DNA from: CAZGOM01 sp964527265 | Lineage (GTDB): Bacteria; Planctomycetota; Phycisphaerae; Phycisphaerales; Phycisphaeraceae | Direction of reading: 5' to 3' | Length of the DNA: 64,000 nucleotides | Assembly (NCBI GenBank): GCA_964527265.1 | Contig: CAZGOM010000002.1 | Span: 31,389-95,388 of the forward strand | Part shown: positions 1 to 6,733 of the stretch, in pieces | Numbering within the stretch: position 1 is the stretch's first letter | How the letters are laid out: each line of letters opens with the position of its first letter | Notes under the pieces: model-generated | Told to the model about the DNA's origin: nothing | Database searches by the model: none | The model's input: the letters and a program-made list of their open reading frames with translations, nothing else | Program-made: the position numbers and the translations under genes

Positions 1-759
1 GTAGGAGATCGCCAGCCGTTCGTCAGGCATGATCCCCGCCTCGCACAGCGCCATGCAGTATCCCCGCATCCACAAGTCCGTCCAGAACCCTTTCTGCCCG
101 CTCAGCGTGCCGTTCATCAGCGCAATCCGCCGCTTGCCGCGCGCCAGGTGGTGCCGCACCGCCGTCCGCGCCATCCCCACCGTGTCGAACGCCACCCGGT
201 TCAGCGCCCACATCTCCGGGTCTTCCGCCTCCAGCGCGCATGCCCCCAGTACCACCACCGGCACGCCCAGCTTCTGCAGCATCGCCAGAAACGGCTGCCT
301 CAGCTCTCCGCATACCAGGATGCCATCCAGGCCGTCGGCAAACCGCCCAGCCTGCGCCTCTGCCTCCGGCAGGGGGGTGTCCACCGGAATGCTTGCCATC
401 TGCATTCGCACGCCCATCCGCGTCGTATGCCGCATCAGCACATGCACCAGCGGCGAAAAATTCTCCTCATGGATCATCGCCGCCGCTTTGTCCACCGCGA
501 TGAATCCCAGGTGCGCCGGTCGGCTTGGCCGCGCACTGCCCCCCGACAGGCTCACTCCAGGCGTCGCCCCGGGAATCGACGCCAGCACCACGCCCGGCTT
601 CTTGTACCCCAGCTCCCTCGCCACCTGGTGAATCGCCACACGCGTCGCATGCTTGATCGCAGGATGGTTCTGCAACGCCATCGACACCGTCGCCACTGAC
701 ACGCTCGTCAATTCCGCGATGTCGCTCAGCCTCACCTTGCTGCTTGTCTTCTCAACCAT
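1..759 (-). CDS. LacI-family transcriptional regulator (C-terminus beyond window)
   Basis: DNA-binding repressor or activator of the LacI/GalR type, expected to bind a sugar or sugar-derived ligand. Translating the minus strand from the ATG at 757-759 gives 253 codons open to the window edge. Residues about 10-30 form the LacI headpiece helix-turn-helix (LSDIAELTSVSVATVSMALQ), followed by a periplasmic-binding-protein-like core with the segments DGLDGILVCGE, VPVVVLG and ARGKRRIALMNG, typical of the effector domain. The hinge variant is shorter than in E. coli LacI. The gene is divergent from the uncharacterised carbohydrate-type gene at 883 across a 123-bp AT-rich gap that holds a 13-bp palindrome, so control of that neighbour and of itself is likely (inference). 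The ligand cannot be predicted. Confidence 0.9.
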   Translation of the reverse strand, partial: MVEKTSSKVRLSDIAELTSVSVATVSMALQNHPAIKHATRVAIHQVARELGYKKPGVVLASIPGATPGVSLSGGSARPSRPAHLGFIAVDKAAAMIHEENFSPLVHVLMRHTTRMGVRMQMASIPVDTPLPEAEAQAGRFADGLDGILVCGELRQPFLAMLQKLGVPVVVLGACALEAEDPEMWALNRVAFDTVGMARTAVRHHLARGKRRIALMNGTLSGQKGFWTDLWMRGYCMALCEAGIMPDERLAISY

Positions 760-821
760 CGCAAAACACCTCTATCGAGGAAACTTTATTGAACGATTCA
801 CAGACCTTAATTGAAGAAGTG

Positions 822-834
822 AAATTGTCAATTT
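822..834. promoter_or_regulatory. Candidate operator palindrome in LacI/883 divergent promoter
   Basis: AAATTG-T-CAATTT is a perfect 6+1+6 inverted repeat in the AT-rich gap between the divergent LacI-type gene and the gene at 883. Odd-centred palindromes of this size are plausible sites for a LacI-family dimer. A TATAAA at 871-876 lies 6 nt before the ATG at 883 and could be a -10 box, although no good -35 is visible. Binding is inferred. Confidence 0.4.
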
Positions 835-882
835 ATTTTCATTTTTTCAAGTTTTCAAAATTTCCGCCCTTATAAAACCTCT

Positions 883-2535
883 ATGACCAACCCATTAAAC
901 CCATCCACCTCCTCCGATATCTTCATCACCGACCTCCCCAGCCGCGTCGTGGGTGGCTTTCAACGCGCCAAAGGCGTCGGCGCCGGATGGGTCGATGTCC
1001 CCTTCACCGCTCAGGATGTCACCGGTGTCGCCCTCGCCACCGGCTATGCCTCAGCGGCTAAGCCACTCGTTTTAAATCTTGGTTTAGAAGGTACTTACAC
1101 ACTCTATCTCTGCCTGGGTCAGCACGACGGCATCCGCGCCTGGCTCGATGGCGAGCCAGGCTTTCGTGAGTTCACATGCGAGCAGGGGGGCCACCGCATC
1201 CAGGAAGCCCGTCTTCACACCGCCGACCTCACCGGCCGACGCCTCCACATCGCCCCCATCCCGCATTCCCCCCTCAAAAAGCACGACGCCGGCACCACCT
1301 TCTTTTACATCCGCGCCGTTCCTGATCATAAAACCGGTTCATGGTTCAAAAAGAGCGCCAAAAACCTCATCGCTACCAACGATGGCTTCTCCTGGATCGC
1401 CCTCGATGGGATGGAATCCATCCGCGATGTTTCCAAAAACTTCGCCCCTTACCGCGACAGCGATTTCTTCCGCCTCCTCTGGTGCCCCCTGGGTGCAGAC
1501 GTCTCCGGCAATCACATCACCCGCGTTGGCACCACCGTATCTTCAGGCCCAGCCCATGCTTACCGCCGCTGTGACCGCCAGTACGCCCTCACCACGCGCC
1601 GCATTTTAAAAAGCGGCGGCGACATCCTCCGCGCCGCTTCCGAAGGTGCCCGCGACGTCGGCATGGAGTTCTGGTTCTACATCCGCCCCGAAGCCTTTTA
1701 CTGCCACTTCCCCCACAATGTCTCCTTCGCCTCCCGTTTCTTCACCAAAAACCCGCAGTTTCGCTGTGTGGATGAGTTCTCAAACCCTGTCATGCGCTTG
1801 AGTTATGCGTATGAAGAGGTGCAGGATCACATGCTCGCCTACATCACTGAACTCCTCAAATACCGTCCCGGCGGCATCTGCCTCGCATTCAACCGCAGCC
1901 TCCCCATGATGATCGCGGAACCACCTGTCATTAAAGCCTTTGCGGTTAAATTTGGCCGCCCGCCCCGCCTCCCTGAAGAAATCGATAGCATCGAAATGGC
2001 CCAGATCCGCGATGAGCTCCTCCAACATTTCCTCGACCGTCTGAAACGCCTCCTTGAAAAAAAGAAAGTCGCTCTCGCCTGTATCGCCAACGCCGACCAT
2101 GAAAATCACCGCATCATGGGCCTCGACATCGCCCGCGCTGCAAAACGAGGCCTTTTTGAGTCCATCTGCGTCACCAGCGACTGCACCCGCCAGGATTTCT
2201 GGCTCAATTTGAAAAAACAGACCGGCCTGAAAATCTACCCCGGCATGCACGACGCACACGCCCCGGAACCCGCTCCCGCCGACCTCTGGGACCACAAATG
2301 GCAGGCCCGCACCTTAAAACCCATCATCGAATCCTCCTTCGACGGCGCTTTCTTCTGGGATGCCGAAAGGCTCCAGGCCAATCCCTACAATTGGCACGTC
2401 GTTCGTAAAGCCGGTACCCCACAATATTTAGACCGAGTCATCGCGGATGACCCCCAAACCCAGGTCATCTTCAAAACCATGAGTGTGCTCGACGGCGTTC
2501 GTTTCGACCGTTACAAACCCGGCTCAAGCTATTAA
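883..2535 (+). CDS. Uncharacterised protein, probable carbohydrate-active TIM-barrel-like enzyme
   Basis: 550 aa, no signal peptide or membrane segment. The first ~150 residues look like a beta-sandwich (LNLGLEGTYTLYLCLGQHD, then IRAWLDGEPGF), similar in style to the C-terminal domain of the BNR protein at 62882. From about residue 195 the sequence alternates hydrophobic strands and helices, with GMEFWFYIRPEAFY, a region around LLKYRPGGICLAFNRS, and an acidic helical stretch ending in LDRLKRLLEKKK. This resembles uncharacterised glycosidase-like barrels of planctomycetes, but I cannot assign a family. It is divergent from a LacI-type regulator, which supports a role in polysaccharide or sugar metabolism. 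No Shine-Dalgarno is visible; the ATG sits just after a TATAAA. It ends before a bidirectional terminator. Confidence 0.75.
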   Translation: MTNPLNPSTSSDIFITDLPSRVVGGFQRAKGVGAGWVDVPFTAQDVTGVALATGYASAAKPLVLNLGLEGTYTLYLCLGQHDGIRAWLDGEPGFREFTCEQGGHRIQEARLHTADLTGRRLHIAPIPHSPLKKHDAGTTFFYIRAVPDHKTGSWFKKSAKNLIATNDGFSWIALDGMESIRDVSKNFAPYRDSDFFRLLWCPLGADVSGNHITRVGTTVSSGPAHAYRRCDRQYALTTRRILKSGGDILRAASEGARDVGMEFWFYIRPEAFYCHFPHNVSFASRFFTKNPQFRCVDEFSNPVMRLSYAYEEVQDHMLAYITELLKYRPGGICLAFNRSLPMMIAEPPVIKAFAVKFGRPPRLPEEIDSIEMAQIRDELLQHFLDRLKRLLEKKKVALACIANADHENHRIMGLDIARAAKRGLFESICVTSDCTRQDFWLNLKKQTGLKIYPGMHDAHAPEPAPADLWDHKWQARTLKPIIESSFDGAFFWDAERLQANPYNWHVVRKAGTPQYLDRVIADDPQTQVIFKTMSVLDGVRFDRYKPGSSY

Positions 2536-2553
2536 CCACCAAGCGCTTATAGA

Positions 2554-2584
2554 AAAAGGCCCGGCATTAAATGCCGGGCCTTTT
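2554..2584. terminator. Bidirectional rho-independent terminator
   Basis: A 10-bp GC-rich stem (GGCCCGGCAT at 2558-2567 with ATGCCGGGCC at 2571-2580), loop TAA, flanked by AAAA on the left and TTTT on the right. It sits between the convergent gene ending at 2535 and dapL ending at 2613, and works for both strands. Confidence 0.9.
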
Positions 2585-2612
2585 AAATCTCCTTCACAAC
2601 CGCAAGCCATTA

Positions 2613-3848
2613 TCACAGCTTGAGTTTCGTCTTAAACCGCTCCATCGCTTCAAGCACATTCGCGCGGCTGTTAAACGCACTGATGCGGAAGTAGCCTTCG
2701 CCCGAAGCGCCAAAGCCCGAGCCGGGGGTGCCGACGACATTGGCTTCAGTGATCAGCTTGTCGAAGAATTCCCAGCTCTTCAAGTTATTGGGTGTCTTGA
2801 GCCAGATATAAGGCGCATTCACGCCGCCATAAACCTTGAGGCCCAAGCCGGTTACAGTCTCGCGGATGATCTTCGCGTTAGCCATGTAGAAGTCGATGGT
2901 CTCCTGGACCTGCTTCTGGCCCTCTTCCGAGTGGGTGGCTTCCGCCGCGCGCTGCACCACATACGACACACCGTTGAATTTGGTGGTGTGGCGGCGGTTC
3001 CAGAGGCGGTGAAAGTCGACCTTTTCACCTGATTTGGTCTTGCCGATCACCGTTTTAGGCACAATCGTGTACGCGCAGCGGGTGCCGGTGAAACCAGCCG
3101 TCTTGGAGTAGCTGCGGAATTCAATCGCCACATCCCGCCCGCCGGGGATCTCATAGATTGACTGCGGAATGCTGGGGTCGGTGATGAAGGCGTAGTAAGC
3201 CGAGTCATATAAGATGATGGCATCATTGGCCTTAGCGTAGGCTACCCATTTTTCCAGCGTTTCGCGGGTAGCAACCGCGCCGGTGGGGTTGTTGGGGTAG
3301 CAGAGATAAATCACGTCGACCTTGCCCTTGGGCAGTTCCGGCGTGAAGTTGTTCTCCGCCGTGCAAGGCAGGTAAACCAGCCCTTCATACTCACCCTTCT
3401 CATTCGACGCACCGGTATTCCCCGCCATCACATTCGTATCGACATAAACCGGGTAGACCGGGTCCGTCAGCGCAATTTTGTTGGTGTTGCCCAGGATGTC
3501 CAGGATGTTGCCGGTATCGCACTTGGAACCATCCGAAACAAACACTTCCTCGGCTTCGATGTTGCACCCGCGCGCCTGATAATCGTGCTTGGCAATGGCC
3601 GCGCGCAGGAAGTCATAGCCCTGCTCATCACAGTAACCCTTGAAGGAACTGCGGTTAGCCATTTCATCCACCGCTTTGTGCATCGCGGTGATCACGGCCG
3701 GGGCCAAAGGCTCGGTGACGTCGCCGATGCCCAGGCGGATGATCTTGGCCTGGGGATTAGCCGCTGCAAACGCCTTTACGCGACGCCCGATTTCGGGGAA
3801 CAGGTAACCGGCCTTGAGCTTCAGGTAGTTTTCATTGACGAATGCCAT
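2613..3848 (-). CDS. dapL: LL-diaminopimelate aminotransferase
   Basis: Converts tetrahydrodipicolinate directly to LL-diaminopimelate in the one-step aminotransferase branch of lysine and peptidoglycan synthesis. 411 aa from the ATG at 3846-3848, matching the ~410-aa family length. A longer frame upstream exists but the start at MAFVNENYLKLKAGYLFPEI is conserved and has AAGGAAA in front. PLP-fold signatures: the N-terminal IIRLGIGDVTEPLAP, NPTGAV, DSAYYAF, and the Schiff-base lysine about residue 249 in SYSKTAGFTGTRCAY. FRISAFNSR near the C-terminus binds the substrate carboxylate. DapL is the characteristic route in Chlamydiae, plants and many PVC bacteria. The gene is monocistronic; the OsmC gene ends 120 bp upstream on the same strand. 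Confidence 0.97.
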   Translation of the reverse strand: MAFVNENYLKLKAGYLFPEIGRRVKAFAAANPQAKIIRLGIGDVTEPLAPAVITAMHKAVDEMANRSSFKGYCDEQGYDFLRAAIAKHDYQARGCNIEAEEVFVSDGSKCDTGNILDILGNTNKIALTDPVYPVYVDTNVMAGNTGASNEKGEYEGLVYLPCTAENNFTPELPKGKVDVIYLCYPNNPTGAVATRETLEKWVAYAKANDAIILYDSAYYAFITDPSIPQSIYEIPGGRDVAIEFRSYSKTAGFTGTRCAYTIVPKTVIGKTKSGEKVDFHRLWNRRHTTKFNGVSYVVQRAAEATHSEEGQKQVQETIDFYMANAKIIRETVTGLGLKVYGGVNAPYIWLKTPNNLKSWEFFDKLITEANVVGTPGSGFGASGEGYFRISAFNSRANVLEAMERFKTKLKL

Positions 3849-3967
3849 CTTTGGGTTTCCTTGGTGAATTTCAGGCAAGCATGATACCCAAAACAAACAC
3901 CGGCCTCGGGCGCACGCTTTGATACGTGTCGCCATAGGCCGGTTTTAAGCCCCAGTTGATGGACGTC

Positions 3968-4564
3968 TTAGCCCACAATCAGTTCGGAAGTCATCCGGAT
4001 GGGCTGAGAAAGGTTCCACCGGTTGGCGGAGGTCGCCGCCACCATGGCGTGCAGTTCCTGAAACTGCTCAGGTGTGCCGTTGCCCTTGATTTTCACTGTG
4101 TAGTGCAACGCTTCATAGCCCGGGGTCACGCTGGCGTCCATGCCCAGCACACCTCTGAGGTCGATTTCACCGGACGTGCGGATTTCCAGCGAATCAAGCC
4201 GGATGCCCATCAGCGTGGCGCATGCGACATACCCCACGGTCATGCACCCATTGAGCGCCGCCAGCAGGAAATCCTGTGGGTTGGGCGCGATGTTGGTGCC
4301 ACCGATTTCCTCGGGCTCATCGATCATGATGGCGAAGTCCCTCTGGACTTTTTTGCCGCCCAGTTCAAATTGCTTTACCTGGGTGCGCGATACGCACCCT
4401 TGCTGCCATTGCGTGGTCACGTCCCACTTGGTTTGCCCCTCCGCCGCGTCTGCGGCAATGCGGGCGATGAGGCCCTGAAGGGCATTGGTGTCGATCCCAT
4501 TGATCCCTGTGGAATTCCGCGTTGAAGACTGGACGGACTGTTGGACGGATTGCTGTGCGGTCAT
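3968..4564 (-). CDS. OsmC-family peroxiredoxin-like protein
   Basis: Probable thiol peroxidase of the OsmC/Ohr superfamily, cytoplasmic, detoxifying organic hydroperoxides or related reactive species. 198 aa from the ATG at 4562-4564, chosen because AGGAG lies 6 nt upstream; an ATG seven codons earlier has no such site. The family core begins near residue 50 (KWDVTTQWQ), with the conserved helix NPQDFLLAALNGCM carrying C107 (peroxidatic type) and a second cysteine 10 residues on in VACATLMG. C-terminal strand GNGTPEQFQELHAMV is typical. The N-terminal ~40 residues are Gln/Ser-rich and unusual. It is divergent from a TetR regulator with a repeat array between them, suggesting direct control. 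OsmC, Ohr and YhfA subtypes cannot be separated by eye. Confidence 0.9.
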   Translation of the reverse strand: MTAQQSVQQSVQSSTRNSTGINGIDTNALQGLIARIAADAAEGQTKWDVTTQWQQGCVSRTQVKQFELGGKKVQRDFAIMIDEPEEIGGTNIAPNPQDFLLAALNGCMTVGYVACATLMGIRLDSLEIRTSGEIDLRGVLGMDASVTPGYEALHYTVKIKGNGTPEQFQELHAMVAATSANRWNLSQPIRMTSELIVG

Positions 4565-4662
4565 GGCTTTCTCCTGTGTTGCCAAGCCTTGTTTTTTGAT
4601 CTGCCGGACGCTCCGGCACGGTCATGCAACGAGGTTAGCCCGGGAAAAAAAGCCGACCAGTA

Positions 4663-4715
4663 GACTTGAGGTCAACCTTGGGTTGACTTGAGGTAATCTC
4701 AGGTTGACGCGAGGT
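4663..4715. promoter_or_regulatory. Operator-like repeat array between OsmC and TetR genes
   Basis: Three direct copies of GACTTGAGGT (4663-4672, 4685-4694, and the variant GACGCGAGGT at 4706-4715) are spaced 22 and 21 bp, about two helical turns. A perfect 7+3+7 palindrome GTCAACC-TTG-GGTTGAC (4671-4687) is embedded, with a further GGTTGAC at 4702-4708. All lie in the 196-bp divergent gap. They are the obvious binding sites for the adjacent TetR protein; this is inferred. Confidence 0.65.
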
Positions 4716-4760
4716 ACACCCTCCGGGATGATCCCCGCTTATTCCAGTTGGAGGCCATTT

Positions 4761-5408
4761 ATGGGCACTCATGACCTGTTGAAGCCCAAGATCAAACCCA
4801 AGAACATCGCGGATTTGTTCGGCGTGCGGGCAAAGCCGCGCAACGCCAAGGACCGCCTGCTTGAAAAAGCGATTACGCGTTTTTACACCACCGGCTTCAA
4901 CGCAGTGGGTATCGACCAGATTCTCGCTGACGTGGGTGTGACCAAGACGACGTTCTACAAGTATTTTGAGTCGCGTGATGACCTGATCATGCAGGCGATT
5001 AAGCAGCGTGAGGAGTGGGAAGGAAAGGCGTGGGCAAGGGCCATGAAGAAGCTTGGCGGGCCTACGCCGCGCGGGCAGTTGGTAGCGCTTGTCGATGTCC
5101 TGGATTTCTGGTTTAACGACCCTTCATTTGGCGGGTGTATTTTCATCAATGTGGCGTCGGAGTTTCCCAATCCGAATGATCCGATCCACAAAATGGCGGT
5201 TGCCTATAAAACCAACAATCGCAAGTCCTACGCGGATATGGCGCGCAAGTCCGATGCGCGGGATCCGGAGCTTTTTGCCGATCTCTACACCACGATGATC
5301 GAAGGCATGATGATCCTGCGCCATGTGCATCACAGGAACGATGCGGCTAAAGTGGTCAAGCCGATGATTCTGCGTCTGATTCAGGAACACATGCCGAGCG
5401 CGGCTTAG
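4761..5408 (+). CDS. TetR/AcrR-family transcriptional regulator
   Basis: 215-aa repressor-type protein. The ATG at 4761 is preceded by TTGGAGG six bases upstream; earlier in-frame ATGs lack this. The TetR DNA-binding domain spans about residues 30-78 (RLLEKAITRFYTTGFNAVGI, then VTKTTFYKYFESRDDL), and the rest is the helical ligand-binding and dimer domain with a cysteine in GGCIFINVASEF, a pattern shared with TetR regulators of the YxaF/LmrA-like group. It is divergent from the OsmC gene, so its natural role is probably to control that gene in response to an electrophile or oxidant (inference). The stop codon TAG lies inside the left end of the MITE-like inverted repeat at 5405-5512, so the original C-terminus may have been altered. 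Confidence 0.92.
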   Translation: MGTHDLLKPKIKPKNIADLFGVRAKPRNAKDRLLEKAITRFYTTGFNAVGIDQILADVGVTKTTFYKYFESRDDLIMQAIKQREEWEGKAWARAMKKLGGPTPRGQLVALVDVLDFWFNDPSFGGCIFINVASEFPNPNDPIHKMAVAYKTNNRKSYADMARKSDARDPELFADLYTTMIEGMMILRHVHHRNDAAKVVKPMILRLIQEHMPSAA

Positions 5409-5512
5409 AGCAGTTGTCATAAATAACCTCCACCCAGATGCAGAACACCCCACCTCAGCCCCTGATGGGGAGCGGTCAGAAAGATGGAGATTATTTATGC
5501 CAACTGCTCTAA
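5405..5512. mobile_element. MITE-like element, 28-bp inverted repeats, TA ends
   Basis: The left arm at 5405-5432 begins TTAGAGCAGTTG and the right arm at 5485-5512 is its reverse complement with about two mismatches. The 52-bp centre is unrelated and non-coding, with a small CCCCA/TGGGG inverted pair. Ends of the form TTAGAGC...GCTCTAA allow a duplicated TA target, as for mariner/IS630-type elements. There is no T-tract, so it is a poor terminator. Only one copy occurs in this window. Confidence 0.55.
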
Positions 5513-5567
5513 TATGATGGCTTTCACATCAGAATTGCGTGCGATTTTTCATACGAGGTATTGAAAC

Positions 5568-6017
5568 ATGGCGGCGGACAAACTTCCGGAGTTCCCAGAT
5601 TCCTATCTTTCAATCAAAGAAGCATTCATTTATGGCAAGCCGGGGCGATGGGCTGCCATTCTCGTCTTAAGGCCGTTTAATCTGGATAACAAAGAAGTGG
5701 CCACAAAGATTGTCATTGATGCATTTTCAATGAAAGTCGTGGACCCGCGTTTGTTGGCAAACCAGGAATTTACTTTCCCGACGGATGAGGCGCGACGCGA
5801 TTTAGAGGGATCGATTTACCTCCGTAGCGCGCATCACCCCATTGATGTATCACGGGTGGTTTTTGGGCCAGCGAGCCAAGACGTTTTGAGAGCCACGATT
5901 GATATGGCCTTTGTTTTTGACCACGAAGGCGCAGGCTTTCAAAACCGCACGGCAACCATCACTTGCGGCCTGCAATGCTGTCAGCCTAAAGGTATTTCCT
6001 ACGTCATAATCACATAG
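5568..6017 (+). CDS. Hypothetical protein, 149 aa
   Basis: I do not recognise this protein. It is a soluble, mixed alpha/beta protein without signal peptide or membrane segment. GAGGT lies 10 nt before the ATG. Visible elements are the segments YGKPGRWAAILVLRPFNLDN and TKIVIDAFSMKVVDPRLLA, which look like beta strands, and a C-terminus with a CGLQCC cysteine cluster about 15 residues from the end. The cluster could bind a metal but nothing else supports this. The gene is convergent with the CE12 esterase, whose stop is only 6 bp away, and follows the MITE-like element, so its own promoter must lie in 5513-5567. Confidence 0.6.
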   Translation: MAADKLPEFPDSYLSIKEAFIYGKPGRWAAILVLRPFNLDNKEVATKIVIDAFSMKVVDPRLLANQEFTFPTDEARRDLEGSIYLRSAHHPIDVSRVVFGPASQDVLRATIDMAFVFDHEGAGFQNRTATITCGLQCCQPKGISYVIIT

Positions 6018-6023
6018 GGCTGC

Positions 6024-6713
6024 TCAGGATATCGCCAGCAGCTTGACCAATCCCAATTCCAGCCGTCGGGCCTCGCGAAGCGCGCCTTGGGCGATGAGTT
6101 CAGCGCCGTAATGTGTCAGATGCGTATTGTCTTGCGCGCCGTCGGGCAAGGATTTGTACAGGCCTTTTTCGATCCAGGCATACATTTTTTTGGATTCTTC
6201 GACGCCGTGCTCCAGGATCAGGTGGGCCGTGACATGCTGCAAATCCAGCAGAGGAACATCCAGCCGCGTGGCGATCTCGCGCGTGACTGTGAGGTATTCG
6301 CCATGGCTGTCCAGCAGCACGTTGTTTTCATCGAAATGACGTCGTGTGATGGAGGTGGCGAGTATGGGCAGACCGCCGCGGTCGCGCACGTCGTTGACGA
6401 AATGAACCAGGTTTTCGCGATAAGCGCCCTTGGGCTTGGTGAAGCGGGTTGGATCGGCATCTTTCTGGTCGTTATGGCCGAACTGAATAATCACCCAATC
6501 GCCAACGTTGATGTCATCGACGAGCCGATTCCAATGGCCCTGGGTGAGGAAGCTCAGCGTGCTTCGCCCGCCAAGGGCGCGGTTGTCGACCACTCCTTCG
6601 GGAAACAGCTTAGCGAACGCCTGGCCCCAGCCAGAGCGAGGGTCTGGATGGGGCAATAGGACATCCGCCATGGTCGAATCCCCGGCCATCAGTATCTTGC
6701 TCTGGGTGTTCAC
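6024..6713 (-). CDS. SGNH hydrolase, CE12 rhamnogalacturonan acetylesterase type
   Basis: Removes acetyl groups from pectic or related polysaccharides. 229 aa, with all SGNH blocks: GDSTM with the nucleophile S13, GGRST around residue 50, GHND at 79-82, and DNTHLTHYGA at 195-204 supplying the Asp/His pair. This set with GDSTM, GHND and DxxH is typical of CE12 (RhgT/YesT-like). There is no signal peptide, so it either acts inside the cell on imported oligosaccharides or is exported another way. It starts 20 bp after the alaS stop on the same strand and is probably read from the alaS transcript. It is the first of several polysaccharide-active enzymes in the window. Confidence 0.88.
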   Translation of the reverse strand: MNTQSKILMAGDSTMADVLLPHPDPRSGWGQAFAKLFPEGVVDNRALGGRSTLSFLTQGHWNRLVDDINVGDWVIIQFGHNDQKDADPTRFTKPKGAYRENLVHFVNDVRDRGGLPILATSITRRHFDENNVLLDSHGEYLTVTREIATRLDVPLLDLQHVTAHLILEHGVEESKKMYAWIEKGLYKSLPDGAQDNTHLTHYGAELIAQGALREARRLELGLVKLLAIS

Positions 6714-6733
6714 GCTTTTTCTTTCCGGGTCGG

